A stretch of DNA of 64,000 bases from Blautia luti (GCF_033096465.1 NZ_AP028156.1:2684501-2748500), one strand, 5' to 3'. Shown: positions 46,292 through 55,478, numbered from the stretch's first letter. Numbers and translations: made by a program. Notes: generated by a model not told the origin, from the letters alone.

Positions 46292-46648
46292 TACATTTCA
46301 CCTGCTTTCTTTTTATAAAATCATTTAATTTAGATAAACTACTGTTCTAATTTTCCCTACGGATTTGCACTACTCACTGGTTTTTCCAGTTGCACAGTGT
46401 GTGCCTTTAAAGGCTTCATATTATGAGGTCTTTTTCTTTTTTCCAAAATAGAAATAGCTTTTCACATATCCGCCCTTTACCCGTTACTGAAAACTTATAA
46501 AAAGTTATAAACTTCTATGTTTCATTCCTACTTCAACGAGTATGCTTTTGATGATATAAATATCTATCTACTCACAAGTTCTTGTACTCTCCATAGGCGT
46601 AAATTCCGGACTAACGTATCCGTACATATTTGCATTAACGTTTCAATG
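46292..46648. other. Non-coding stretch between the NADAR gene and the IS607-type tnpB
   Basis: A 357-base AT-rich stretch. Its right part (about 46470-46648) lies directly behind the tnpB stop and on the minus strand reads GTTGAAGTAGGAATGAAAC followed by AAGTTTATAACTT-type repeats. That is where the guide RNA and right end of a TnpB element are expected. The left part carries GCCTTTAAAGGC and CACTGGTTTTTCCAGTTG, short palindromes of no clear function, possibly the NADAR gene's upstream region. Confidence 0.4.
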
Positions 46649-47812
46649 TTAGCTTGCAAATTTTTCTCCATAAGTCTTGAGATTTATAGATGCCTGGAAA
46701 TCTCTGTCAATCATATTCCCACACTCACATCTATAAAATCTGTCAGATAACTTCAAATCTTTTTTGATATTCCCACAACAGCTGCAAAGCTTTGATGATG
46801 GATAAAACCGATCAGCCACAATAAGCTGAATCCCTTTATCACTGCACTTATATTCAAGCTGTTTTCTAAACCAAAAAAATCTCTGTTCCTGGACTGCTTT
46901 GGATAAATGTCTGTTTTTCATCATTCCGCTGACATTCAGATCTTCAATACATATAAATCTTGGTTTTCGATTTATGATCTCAGATATGGTCTGATTCAAA
47001 TAGTTTTTACGGATATTTGTTAATCTGTGATCTCGTTTTAATAAAAGTTTTTCCTTTTTGATTACATTATTTGTTTTACAGTAACTTTCTCCTTTTTTAT
47101 TTTTCTCGTAAGAACGAGAGATACTACGCTGTAATCTGCGTTTCTGTTTTTCTAATTTCTTTATTTTCTGACTCTTATTGATGTTCTTATACTTAGTTCC
47201 ATCAGAGCAGACAGCCAGTTCTTTGATTCCCAAGTCTATACCGACTCCGTCATCATTAAGTATTTCCCTACAGTCAGGAAATTCTACACATACACTGATC
47301 CACCAGTTCAATCCGTCAAAGGATATTCGCGGATTCATATATTTAGCATTTGTCGGAATTCGTCCATGTTCTGCAAGTCTTACCCAATTCATTTTTTGTT
47401 TATTGGCTTTCCTGCTGGAGGAAAAGCCCTCAAATTTAACGTGGGTATTACTAAATCGTATCTTAACGTTGTCCTGATAGAACTTCGGCATTGACCTCTT
47501 TTTTGACTTGAATCTCGGGAATTTCTGCAAACCCCTGAAAAAGTTCTTATAAGCAGTACAGGCATCTTTGATCGCCTGTTTTGTTACATTATTTGAAATA
47601 TTCAATAACCATGCATATTCATCAGAATGTCTAAGCTTTGTAAATTCTTTTCTGAGTTCTGCATCTGAAATGAATTTTCCGCCTTTTTCATAGTTTTCTA
47701 TTTCCCTGGCCAAAGCCCAGTTATAGGCAAATCTTGAAGCACCGGCGTACTGAAACAACTTAGTTTTCTGCACGTTATTTGGTATCAACATTACTTTTAT
47801 GGCTTTTACCAT
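46649..47812 (-). CDS. tnpB: TnpB RNA-guided nuclease of the IS607-type element
   Basis: A 387-residue TnpB, the small RuvC nuclease ancestral to Cas12 that cuts DNA with an omega-RNA guide. All RuvC residues are present: the Asp in VGIDLGIKELAV near residue 193, the Glu in FICIEDLNVSG near 300, and the Asp in GNMIDRDFQAS near 370. The zinc finger has CSCCG and CECG. Its guide RNA should lie at its 3' end. The ATG overlaps the recombinase gene by 38 bases, with GGAGG upstream. It is a different lineage from the TnpB at 52 kb. Confidence 0.93.
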   Translation of the reverse strand: MVKAIKVMLIPNNVQKTKLFQYAGASRFAYNWALAREIENYEKGGKFISDAELRKEFTKLRHSDEYAWLLNISNNVTKQAIKDACTAYKNFFRGLQKFPRFKSKKRSMPKFYQDNVKIRFSNTHVKFEGFSSSRKANKQKMNWVRLAEHGRIPTNAKYMNPRISFDGLNWWISVCVEFPDCREILNDDGVGIDLGIKELAVCSDGTKYKNINKSQKIKKLEKQKRRLQRSISRSYEKNKKGESYCKTNNVIKKEKLLLKRDHRLTNIRKNYLNQTISEIINRKPRFICIEDLNVSGMMKNRHLSKAVQEQRFFWFRKQLEYKCSDKGIQLIVADRFYPSSKLCSCCGNIKKDLKLSDRFYRCECGNMIDRDFQASINLKTYGEKFAS

Positions 47813-48419
47813 CTGTTTCCTCCTGTATCAATTCCCGGATAAGTTTCTTAGCTTTGTTTGCTCGTTTTCCTTGTAATTTGCAACTGAATACAGTAATTAT
47901 CTGAACCAGATCTTCAACAAGTTCCTGCTGTTCGGACTTTTCAGTATTATCAATAATCTCAATCTCACAATTATAAAGTGAAGCGATATATTCTATCAAC
48001 TCAAAACCAAATCGCGGTAACCGATCTTTATACAAAATAACAACCTTTTCAACCTGATTTTGAGATATTAGCCTAATCAATTCCTGGAGCCCTTTTTTCT
48101 TATAATTAATTCCGGAACCGATATCACTTATTATCTCAAACGGCTGTCCTTTTGCCAGAAGATATGTTTTAACATTATCAATCTGTCGTTCCAGATCATC
48201 TTTTTGTTTATGACTGGAAACACGACAATATCCAATTGTAATGCGGTTTTTAGGCTTTACATTTATTACCTGGTTGAGTTGCTCATCAGAATAATATCTA
48301 TAGCCACTTACTGTAGTATGATGCGGATGAAGTTTTCCATTGGCATCCCAATTTCGTAATGTCTGGGCAGATACGCCTATAATTTTTGAAAATTCATGTA
48401 TAGAATAATATTTACTCAA
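47775..48419 (-). CDS. tnpA: IS607 family serine recombinase TnpA
   Basis: A 214-residue recombinase. An N-terminal MerR-like helix-turn-helix (YSIHEFSKIIGVSAQTLRNWD) is followed by a small serine-recombinase domain with the catalytic Ser in IGYCRVSSHKQKDDLERQ near residue 70. Further motifs are DIGSGINYKKKGLQELI and KDRLPRFGFELIE. This domain order, DNA-binding first, is typical of IS607. The start is a TTG with AAAGGAG upstream; an earlier TTG would overlap that ribosome site. Confidence 0.92.
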   Translation of the reverse strand: MSKYYSIHEFSKIIGVSAQTLRNWDANGKLHPHHTTVSGYRYYSDEQLNQVINVKPKNRITIGYCRVSSHKQKDDLERQIDNVKTYLLAKGQPFEIISDIGSGINYKKKGLQELIRLISQNQVEKVVILYKDRLPRFGFELIEYIASLYNCEIEIIDNTEKSEQQELVEDLVQIITVFSCKLQGKRANKAKKLIRELIQEETDGKSHKSNVDTK

Positions 48420-48558
48420 AGTATCAACTCCTTTCAATAATATTCTACTCTAATATCTTATAAAACTCAACATATACTTATATGATTTTATAATTTATAT
48501 TTAACTGTTAATTTTCTCCTGATAGAGCAACTGATCATGCAATGTTTATAGTAAAATG

Positions 48559-50496
48559 CTATCTCCTTCTTCTGATAATCTTTACAATTCCAAAGATCAG
48601 CAACAGAATCACCCCAACAGCCACAATACAGATTCCCACAATCGCTATGGCAAATTTATTCGGATGTTTTACCAGATTTATGATGTTTTTGCTGTTGTCT
48701 ACAACTTTTCTTTCGTGTGTTGTATTATAATATTCCGGCACATTTGCAATTCCGTCTTTGTCTGTGTCTTCAAAGGATTGCATGTATTCTGCGATTGCAG
48801 CCCAGGCTTTCAGTTCTTTTTTTCCATCCATGACTGCATAATCTTCCAGGTTCTCTATGGGATTGCCGTCTTTATCCTTAGGGACGATGGATATCAGTCC
48901 ATAGGATTTGTCCAGAACAGAACCCAGCATACGGCCTGTGTACAGGTCGGTGACAACATGATACAATTTATCGTCCTGTATTTCTTCCCTTTCCCCGTCC
49001 TTGCCTGTCAGATAACAGTCTGTTACTTTATTTAAGATCATGCGGTGGGGATTATAGGTGAAATTCATTCCACTGCAATATAATCTGGCTATTGTCATAA
49101 AATCTGAAATTGAGGCATCTACCTCTGCCACTGTTTTCAGTTCTTTTCCCGTTAAATATGCACTGATCAGAGGATAACCTGCAAGTCCGTCCTTTCCTGT
49201 TCCCAGCGAGAAGGAATTATATACCTGCTCCACTGTTATATCGCCTTTTGTATAAGTATCTCTTACAGTTCCGGCAGGTACGATTGCAACATCTACTTTT
49301 TCTCCGTCAGAGTCTCCTGTATTCTCTACTGCATATACATAAGCATCTGATATGATATCTCCCAGATTTAACTCCTCATGCTTTGTTTCCATCTCACTGA
49401 GGCTGTTAAATTCAATGTCATTCTCTGCCAGAATTTCCTCTCTGGTGTAACCAAAATTGGAAAGATAATTGGTGTCAACAGTATCTGACAATTCATCTAT
49501 TTTCTTCTGTGTGGCTTCATCTGCCTTGATTTCATCCGTAACCGGAACAAGCTCATAGGTATCAGGTTCCCATCGTCCATTCTCTTTCTGAGTCATGGAA
49601 AGCGTTCCCAGATTTTTCCCATATTCTCCACAGGATACGATGCAGGTATCTCCCTGCAGGATTGGTTCTGCCAACTGTGTGTGGGTATGTCCGCTGACGA
49701 TCAGATCAATGTCCGGAACATTCTTTGCAAGGATTTCGTCCTCTGATACTTTTTCGTCCTCCCATGTTCCGCTGTGTGATACACAGGCGATCATGTCTAC
49801 ATCTTCGTTCTTCTTTATTTCCTCTACTGTTTCTCTGGCTGCTTCTGACGGATCTTTGAAAAGAAGCTCGCATGTAGGAGCGCAATCCAGAGAATCCTTG
49901 CCGAAAACACCCAGTACTGCAATCTTTACATCGCCTTTTTGAATTACCGTATAGTCTTTTACTCCATATGTCTGAAATGCTTCATAAATCTGTTTCTGCC
50001 CTTCACTAAGTCCGGCTTTTTTCATTTCATCCCAGTCCACATTACACACAACCATCCCGGGAAGGTTTTCGCCTGAACTGACTGCGGCGTTTAGCATATC
50101 TGCCAGGCCATCAGAGCCGTAATCAAATTCATGATTTCCCAGAGTTGTCACATCACAGCCCAGATATCCAAGCATCCGCAGTTCGGCGGCCTCAGTGTCA
50201 TATACAGTCTGTATCAGAGTTCCCATGGAGAAGTCTCCGCCATCCAATATGAGTGTATCTGTATTCTCTTTCTCGTGCTCATTGATCAATGTTTTCAGCC
50301 GGGCAAACCCGCCGGTCTCCTGCTGTGTCCCGTCTACAATCGTTTGAAAGCTGTTCAAATGGGAATGCAGGTCATGGGTGAACAGGATATCCAGATGTTT
50401 TTGCTCCTCTGAGGCGTTTACCTGATATCCTGTCAGCCCTGAAACGCTCAGCATAAATATAAATATGAATGTGAATGCTTTTTTTAATAATTTCAT
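48559..50496 (-). CDS. Surface-anchored bifunctional UDP-sugar hydrolase/5'-nucleotidase-like protein
   Basis: A 645-residue exported metallophosphoesterase of the UshA/5'-nucleotidase family. The order is a signal peptide (residues 1-29), a metallophosphatase domain with FTHDLHSHL, LDGGDFSMG, TLGNHEFDYG, VSHSGTWE and VSGHTHTQL, and a 5'-nucleotidase C-terminal domain (residues 360-560). A C-terminal hydrophobic anchor followed by IRRRR ends it, so it stays on the membrane facing outward. It probably releases phosphate and nucleosides from nucleotides. The start is the Met after AGGAG, directly before the signal peptide. Confidence 0.92.
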   Translation of the reverse strand: MKLLKKAFTFIFIFMLSVSGLTGYQVNASEEQKHLDILFTHDLHSHLNSFQTIVDGTQQETGGFARLKTLINEHEKENTDTLILDGGDFSMGTLIQTVYDTEAAELRMLGYLGCDVTTLGNHEFDYGSDGLADMLNAAVSSGENLPGMVVCNVDWDEMKKAGLSEGQKQIYEAFQTYGVKDYTVIQKGDVKIAVLGVFGKDSLDCAPTCELLFKDPSEAARETVEEIKKNEDVDMIACVSHSGTWEDEKVSEDEILAKNVPDIDLIVSGHTHTQLAEPILQGDTCIVSCGEYGKNLGTLSMTQKENGRWEPDTYELVPVTDEIKADEATQKKIDELSDTVDTNYLSNFGYTREEILAENDIEFNSLSEMETKHEELNLGDIISDAYVYAVENTGDSDGEKVDVAIVPAGTVRDTYTKGDITVEQVYNSFSLGTGKDGLAGYPLISAYLTGKELKTVAEVDASISDFMTIARLYCSGMNFTYNPHRMILNKVTDCYLTGKDGEREEIQDDKLYHVVTDLYTGRMLGSVLDKSYGLISIVPKDKDGNPIENLEDYAVMDGKKELKAWAAIAEYMQSFEDTDKDGIANVPEYYNTTHERKVVDNSKNIINLVKHPNKFAIAIVGICIVAVGVILLLIFGIVKIIRRRR

Positions 50497-50521
50497 AAAA
50501 TTCTCCTGTAATATCAAAAAT

Positions 50522-50571
50522 GGTTCCACAGTATCATTTATCTTCCTGCAGGATAATGATACCATGAAACC
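50522..50571 (-). terminator. Terminator between degV and the 5'-nucleotidase-like gene
   Basis: A 20-bp near-perfect stem (GGTTCCACAGTATCATTTATC against GATAATGATACCATGAAACC) with a nine-base loop is followed on the minus strand by ATTTTTG. It starts 20 bases past the degV stop. Confidence 0.8.
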
Positions 50572-50590
50572 AATTTATAAAAAACCTAAA

Positions 50591-51460
50591 TTATCTTTCA
50601 TCTCCCACAAAGAACAATGCCATTGTTCCCGGACCGGAGTGGGCGCCGATGGTGGCTCCTACCTGGTTCATGATGATGGTGTTGATCTGGTATTTCTCTT
50701 TTACTTTCTCTGCTACGTAGTTGGCTTCGTCTTCGCAGTCGCCGTGGCTGATGAAGATGGTGTGGCAGGTGTCGTGGTAGCTGCCTATCTTCTCATCCAT
50801 GAGTTTTACCAGTTCCTGAAGGGATTTCTTACGGCCGCGAACTTTACCAATGGCAGTGAGTTTTCCGTCATTGTCCACATGGAGGACCGGTTTGATGTTC
50901 AGCATGCTTCCTACCACTGCAGTAGTTCTGGAAACGCGGCCGCCGCGGTACAGATGATTTAAGTCATTGACTGTGAACAGATGTACTATGTGAAGCTTAT
51001 TCTCTTCTGCCCATCTGGCTACGGTTTCTATATCTTCGCCCTGCTCTTTCTTCTCCTGTGCAAGATAGACCAGAAATCCCTGACCGAGGGATGCTGCGAG
51101 AGAATCTATGACGATGATCTTGCGGTCCGGGTATTCTTCCATCAGTTCCTCTGCTGCGATGCGGCAGCTGTTGTATGTACCGCTTAGTCCGGAAGAGAAT
51201 GCAATATGAAGAATATCTTTGCCTTCCTTCAGGTATGGTTCCAGCAGTACTCTGGCGTTCTCCGGGTTTACCTGTGCGGTGGTCGGCATGGAGCCGTTTC
51301 GCATTGCTTCATAGAATTCATGTTCCGGGAGGAAATTTCCGTGTGTATAGTTCTTTCCGTCCATGGCGTAGCTAAGGTACATACATCCTACACCGTGCTC
51401 GGTGAGGTATTTCTCTGGAAGGTCTGAATTGTTGTCTGTGGTGATCACATATTCGTTCAT
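50591..51460 (-). CDS. DegV family fatty-acid-binding protein
   Basis: A 289-residue DegV protein. These bind fatty acids and deliver them to the fatty-acid kinase FakA. The N-terminal domain begins VITTDNNSDLPEKYL and has the motif PTTAQVNP near residue 60. The second domain has SSGLSGTYNSCRIA and VVGSMLNIKPVLHVD, which line the lipid pocket. The length is typical. It is a single gene closed by a terminator; no fakA is in the window. Confidence 0.92.
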   Translation of the reverse strand: MNEYVITTDNNSDLPEKYLTEHGVGCMYLSYAMDGKNYTHGNFLPEHEFYEAMRNGSMPTTAQVNPENARVLLEPYLKEGKDILHIAFSSGLSGTYNSCRIAAEELMEEYPDRKIIVIDSLAASLGQGFLVYLAQEKKEQGEDIETVARWAEENKLHIVHLFTVNDLNHLYRGGRVSRTTAVVGSMLNIKPVLHVDNDGKLTAIGKVRGRKKSLQELVKLMDEKIGSYHDTCHTIFISHGDCEDEANYVAEKVKEKYQINTIIMNQVGATIGAHSGPGTMALFFVGDER

Positions 51461-51593
51461 ATTGTCTGTCCTCTTTTTTCTGAATTTTCATATAACTATG
51501 TATAGTATAGCATCAAATTTTTTCTCTCACAACTATATTTACATTAATTCACAACCATTCTTCTTTCAAACCGTTACATCTGACAAGAAAAAA

Positions 51594-51627
51594 AGTACAG
51601 AACAATCGGAAATGACTGTTCTGTACT
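51594..51627 (-). terminator. Terminator of the broken FN3 surface gene
   Basis: The stem AGTACAGAACA/TGTTCTGTACT (11 bp, 12-base loop) is followed on the minus strand by seven T. It lies 23 bases past the stop codon of the FN3 remnant and is probably that gene's own terminator. Confidence 0.85.
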
Positions 51628-51649
51628 TTTGGTTATAAATGTTCTGCCA

Positions 51650-51828
51650 TTACTTTGTCTTAACTGATTTTGCTTTTGACCAGGTAGAATAGTATTTTGT
51701 TTTGCCTGATGTTTTGTATGTACGGATCCGTACATAATATTTTTTCTTTTTTCCTAAACGTGAAATCGTTTTGGAAACAGTTTTGGAAGAAGAAATCGTA
51801 ACGGTTTTGGCATTCGTGACATGCTCTC
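51650..51828 (-). pseudogene. 3' end of a fibronectin-III-type surface protein gene, cut by the TnpB element
   Basis: On the minus strand an open frame ends at TAA (51650-51652) and reads TNAKTVTISSSKTVSKTISR, then GKKKKYYVRIRTYKTSGKTK, then YYSTWSKAKSVKTK. This is the last half of an FN3-like repeat of Lachnospiraceae cell-surface proteins. The frame abuts the right end of the TnpB element at about 51829, and no further FN3 coding is seen beyond the other side of the element. The gene was cut and its front part lost. A terminator follows the stop. Confidence 0.7.
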
Positions 51829-51901
51829 TCCACTTAAATCTTACAGATTTTGAAGTAGGGGCTTCCTGCTCGATTGCCCTTCAGGGCAAAGCTAAAACAG
51901 G
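51829..51901 (-). ncRNA. omega-RNA (reRNA) tail of the IS200/IS605 TnpB element
   Basis: The region between the tnpB stop and the right end of the element folds into a hairpin TTGCCC-TTCA-GGGCAA (51874-51889) inside an outer stem CCTG/CAGG (51865-51868 and 51898-51901). On the minus strand AATCGAGCAGGAAGCCCCTAC follows the hairpin, then a right-end hairpin. This arrangement is standard for TnpB guide RNAs, whose guide part lies just beyond the element end. The 5' limit probably extends into tnpB and cannot be set from sequence alone. Confidence 0.7.
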
Positions 51902-51958
51902 CTATCCCCGCGTGTCCCGCGGTTCTTTTTTATCCGGTTACGGATCTTTTCTGTACTA

Positions 51959-53065
51959 TTATGCACATTTTTTATATATTCTTTTTCCTTCTTCCAGAAT
52001 ATTGACCGCCGCATTCACATCCCGGTCCATCCGGTTTCCACATTCGCATAGGTATGTCCGTTCTGATAATGCCAGCTCTTTCTTCTTATGTCCACATACG
52101 CTGCATATCTTACTGGATGCAAAATGTCTGTCTACTTTTATCAGATATTTTCCACGTTCTTCCAGCTTATATCCAAGCATGGAAAGGAACTGACCGTATC
52201 CGTTATCCTGTATCCCTTTTCCGAAATGCAGGCCTCCGGCTATCCCCTTCAGGTTCAAATCCTCCACACATACCGCGTCATAGTCTTCTGCAAGGCTGTG
52301 ACTGAGCTTATGCTGGAAGTCCTTCCTCTGGTTCTTTACCTTTTCATGATATAATGCAATCTTTTTCTTCTGTTTCTGATAGTTACGGCTGCCCTTTTCA
52401 CATCTGGAAAGCTTTCTCTGTTCCCGGGCAAGTTTTTTCTCTGCATTCCGGTAAAACATGGGATATCCGGCTCTTTCACCGGTAGAAAATACACACATCC
52501 CATGCATGGCAAAATCGATCCCAAGAAATTTTTCCGCCTGTCTTTTCTCCGCTGTTTGGTTTTCACAGTCGAACAGCAGGCTGCCAAAATATTTTCCGGA
52601 CGGTTCCCTGCTCACAGTCACTGATTTCAGCTTCCATCCCTCCGGGATCATACGGTGGAGTTTTATTTTTACCGGCTGCATCTTTGGCAGTTTCAGGAAC
52701 CTGTCCTGCAGACAGATATTCCCATTTACCATATTCGTTGTATAGGATTTCCGCGAATGTTTTTTTGATTTATAATGCGGAAATCCCACTCCCGGTTCCC
52801 GGAAAAATTTCCGGAAAGCCCCTTCCAGATTTAACTGTACATTCGCCAGCGCAAGAGAATCTACCTCTTTCAGCCATGGATATTCTTTTTTATATCCGGC
52901 CGGCGTATTTTTCAGCATCTTTTTTTCTTCCTGATAATAACGGATCTTATCCGCAAGCATCCGGTTATAGAGAAAACGACTGCAGCCGATTGTCTTCTCT
53001 ATCTGGGCTATCTGTTCTTTATTTGGATAGATCCTTATTTTTACTGCCCGGTTTATCTTTCTCAC
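51959..53065 (-). CDS. tnpB: TnpB RNA-guided nuclease of the IS200/IS605 element
   Basis: A 368-residue TnpB. The RuvC residues are intact: Asp in FLGIDFAMHGMCVF near residue 185, Glu in AVCVEDLNLKG near 270, and Asp in GNRMDRDVNAAVNI near 350. The zinc-finger cysteines are in CSVCGHKKKELAL and CECG. The N-terminal helix-turn-helix starts KIRIYPNKEQIAQIEKTIGC. The start is a GTG. It lacks a partner transposase, so movement would need one supplied elsewhere. Confidence 0.92.
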   Translation of the reverse strand: MRKINRAVKIRIYPNKEQIAQIEKTIGCSRFLYNRMLADKIRYYQEEKKMLKNTPAGYKKEYPWLKEVDSLALANVQLNLEGAFRKFFREPGVGFPHYKSKKHSRKSYTTNMVNGNICLQDRFLKLPKMQPVKIKLHRMIPEGWKLKSVTVSREPSGKYFGSLLFDCENQTAEKRQAEKFLGIDFAMHGMCVFSTGERAGYPMFYRNAEKKLAREQRKLSRCEKGSRNYQKQKKKIALYHEKVKNQRKDFQHKLSHSLAEDYDAVCVEDLNLKGIAGGLHFGKGIQDNGYGQFLSMLGYKLEERGKYLIKVDRHFASSKICSVCGHKKKELALSERTYLCECGNRMDRDVNAAVNILEEGKRIYKKCA

Positions 53066-53383
53066 CCTGACTCTCTATATACTGATGGATTGTTTCAACA
53101 GGTACTATATTTCAAAAATTTCTTTTGTTCTCTCTGACATCTTATCGTCCAGCATCTTTCTGCTATATTTCATAACCAGAATCAAACAAAAACACTGAAT
53201 GAGAATTATTATCTAAACTCATTATGTACACTCACTTATTGCTTATTTCGACCATCCAATTTTCAAGAGCATATTGTTCTTTTTCTATTATAATATATTT
53301 ATTGTATCAGAACAAGTGTTTTTGTGATTTTTTATGAATTTGAGCAGACATGCTGTTACTGTTCAAGGGTTAGCTGGACTTGA

Positions 53384-53429
53384 GAAAACCGATGGTGTAG
53401 ACTGATAACAGTCAAAGCCATCGGTTTTC
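53384..53429 (-). terminator. Terminator inside the IS66 element
   Basis: The perfect 12-bp stem GAAAACCGATGG/CCATCGGTTTTC with a 22-base loop lies just past the tnpC stop, within the element's end. Confidence 0.75.
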
Positions 53430-53430
53430 T

Positions 53431-55104
53431 TTATCCAAATATTCTGGACACTCTGTCATATATATTTGCCGGATCTTCAAGGCGCATCAAAACAAGCATG
53501 CTCATGCATTGGCAGAGATAATCGATGCTTTCGAAACTTCTGAATGTCACGGCCTGCGCCTGTTTCCGCTTATAATTCCTTAGAAGCCTTTCGGCTTCAT
53601 TATTCGTGGCAGGTACCCGGATATCATGCAGGAACAACAGATGGTTGTGCATGTATTTCTCCATTCTCAGGAATAAATTGTACCCGTCTTTATAATAATC
53701 ATTTGCCGGAATGTCTTCATATTCTTTCCGGGCAGTTTCCAGTATCTCACGGTATCGTTTTTCGAATCCGGAGACTATTTCCGGATCTGGCCCGTGTGGC
53801 TGCCGGCATCCATTTCGGAAGTGGACCATTTCCTGCACCAGTGCATGCATTTTTTTATTCCAGGTACGGTCTGGTTCATTCTCCATGCTGGCTTTCAGAT
53901 ACCGCAGTACATGGGCAAGGCATTCCTGATGATCTGCTCCATAATTATAAAAGGTAATATCATGGTCATGGACAAGGATCCCCTGATAGTCTTCTGTAAC
54001 CGTACCCTTTACTCCTTCGTGTCCCTTTTTCTCGCGGGCAAAGTACAGGGCTTTTCCGTCCGGGGTTGCACAGACATATACCTGGCAGCTCTTTCCGTTT
54101 TCCCTGGCATTTGTACAATCCGTATGCATAACAGGGGAAAGCAGCATATCTGCATAGGCAGACCTGCGTTCAGGCTCAGTTTTTAAAGCAAACTCCCGGT
54201 TTAGTCTGCTTATCATGCCTTTGGAAATATTCAGTTTTCCACCCGTCAGGTCGGACAGAAAAGCTCTGCTCTTATCAATGGATGTACAGCAGTCATTGTT
54301 CAGAAGGAACAGAAAAGCCCGTATGCTGCCATCATAATTCACATCATCGATAACTCCATCTGGAAATGCTGCATGTGCACGTTCTCCCGTATGACTGTTA
54401 TAATAAACATCTGCATGATATTCCATTACATTCAGGACCATACGGATACTTACCATCTGCTTTATGATGGTCCTGGCAGTCTTTTTAAAAGCACAGTCTT
54501 CGAGCACTTCTTCAGGTGGAGGAAGGAGGATAACTGGCTGCGTAGGCTCCTGCCTTTTCCGGCAGTGCCCTTTGTGGCCAGGCTGCCCGCCTGGTTTTCT
54601 GCCTGTTTTTTCCCTGTTGTTTGTGATCTTTTTACGTCGTACTGCTTTTGAAGAAGGAATAGAAGAGTTTTCATAATCGCGGTTGATCTGTGCCCGTAGT
54701 TTCAGATTCTTTCCCTGTTCTTCTTCCAGTCTGGATGCCGCTTCATAAAACTGATGTCTGAAAACGGCTGCTTTATCCAGTGCATCATCTCTTTGCTTTT
54801 CTGCATTCAGTGCACGGATCTCCATTTTTCGGAGTTCCTGCGCGGACCTTTTTTGTGCCTTTTCAAACTCTCGGAGCATATCCTCCAGTACCTGAAGCCA
54901 GTAATTGCGCACACGGATCGTTTCTTTGTGCGCATCTGCAAGTTCTTTTTTCAGCTTCTCAATCTTATGTTCATAAACGTTGTACTCTTTCTGATGAAGT
55001 TCTTCTAACTGGATATATCTTTCGCCAGATTCCAGTTCTTTGTTTCTGCGTTGTGCAGCTTTCAGCCGACACATGAGAGTGATATGATCATAAGTATCAG
55101 GCAT
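53431..55104 (-). CDS. tnpC: IS66 family transposase TnpC
   Basis: A 557-residue DDE-type transposase. An N-terminal coiled coil (residues 10-140) is followed by the GRKPGGQPGHKGH motif of IS66 near residue 170. The catalytic region has MHTDCTNARENGK near 320, the first Asp, and HDHDITFYNYGADHQECLAHVLRYLK near 385, with the conserved aspartate and the CHAH-like segment (here CLAH). The final Glu lies in IRVPATNNEAERLLRN near residue 515. It is complete; GGAGG lies before the ATG. It follows a small coiled-coil ORF by 24 bases. Confidence 0.92.
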   Translation of the reverse strand: MPDTYDHITLMCRLKAAQRRNKELESGERYIQLEELHQKEYNVYEHKIEKLKKELADAHKETIRVRNYWLQVLEDMLREFEKAQKRSAQELRKMEIRALNAEKQRDDALDKAAVFRHQFYEAASRLEEEQGKNLKLRAQINRDYENSSIPSSKAVRRKKITNNREKTGRKPGGQPGHKGHCRKRQEPTQPVILLPPPEEVLEDCAFKKTARTIIKQMVSIRMVLNVMEYHADVYYNSHTGERAHAAFPDGVIDDVNYDGSIRAFLFLLNNDCCTSIDKSRAFLSDLTGGKLNISKGMISRLNREFALKTEPERRSAYADMLLSPVMHTDCTNARENGKSCQVYVCATPDGKALYFAREKKGHEGVKGTVTEDYQGILVHDHDITFYNYGADHQECLAHVLRYLKASMENEPDRTWNKKMHALVQEMVHFRNGCRQPHGPDPEIVSGFEKRYREILETARKEYEDIPANDYYKDGYNLFLRMEKYMHNHLLFLHDIRVPATNNEAERLLRNYKRKQAQAVTFRSFESIDYLCQCMSMLVLMRLEDPANIYDRVSRIFG

Positions 55105-55128
55105 ACGTTTTCCTCCGGTACAGTCCTG

Positions 55129-55293
55129 CTAAACACTGCTGACGATATCTGTGATCTTTGAGATATGATCCTCGAGATATTCGATCAGCTCTTTCTGTTT
55201 CTGGATGAATTCCTCCTGGATCTCGATCTGCCTGAGATAGCCGTCAAGAAGTTCATCACGTTTTTTTAGTTCCTGTATAAAATCAATCTCCAT
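55129..55293 (-). CDS. 54-residue coiled-coil protein of the IS66 element
   Basis: A short ORF on the transposase strand, ending 24 bases before tnpC. It begins MEIDFIQELKKRDELLDGYL, continues with Gln- and Glu-rich helix (QKQKELIEYLEDHIS), and ends ITDIVSSV. The heptad-like spacing of Leu and Ile suggests a coiled coil that could pair with the coiled coil at the start of the transposase. AGAGAGG lies 8 bases before the ATG. It takes the place of the accessory genes tnpA and tnpB of classical IS66. I know no name for it. Confidence 0.7.
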   Translation of the reverse strand: MEIDFIQELKKRDELLDGYLRQIEIQEEFIQKQKELIEYLEDHISKITDIVSSV

Positions 55294-55478
55294 AAAAACA
55301 ACCTCTCTTTCTTGAAAAAAGTATAGCAGAAATGCAGAAAAAAGCGAATTCCCGGAAATGACCCATTGGGCAATCTGACTGTGGATAAATCTCCATTATA
55401 AGATTAAAAATGAGCAGATATAAGGCCTCTGTCTGAAAGAATGGATAAGATTCGGTGTATAACTTTTGTGAAAAAGAA

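Larger units (their letters stand above)
46649..48419 (-). mobile_element. IS607-type insertion sequence (serine recombinase plus TnpB)
   Basis: The coordinates cover the two genes only. IS607 elements lack inverted repeats, and I could not place the exact ends; the right end probably lies near 46470-46500. Both genes are intact, so the element may be active. It sits between the NADAR gene and the 5'-nucleotidase-like gene. Confidence 0.85.
51829..53065 (-). mobile_element. TnpB-only IS200/IS605 (IS1341-like) element
   Basis: The element has tnpB and no Y1 transposase. Its right end is CTCCACTT at 51829-51836, preceded on the minus strand by a hairpin (AAATCT-TAC-AGATTT, 51836-51850). The left end is not placed; it lies between 53066 and about 53340 in AT-rich DNA without clear repeats. 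Confidence 0.7.
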
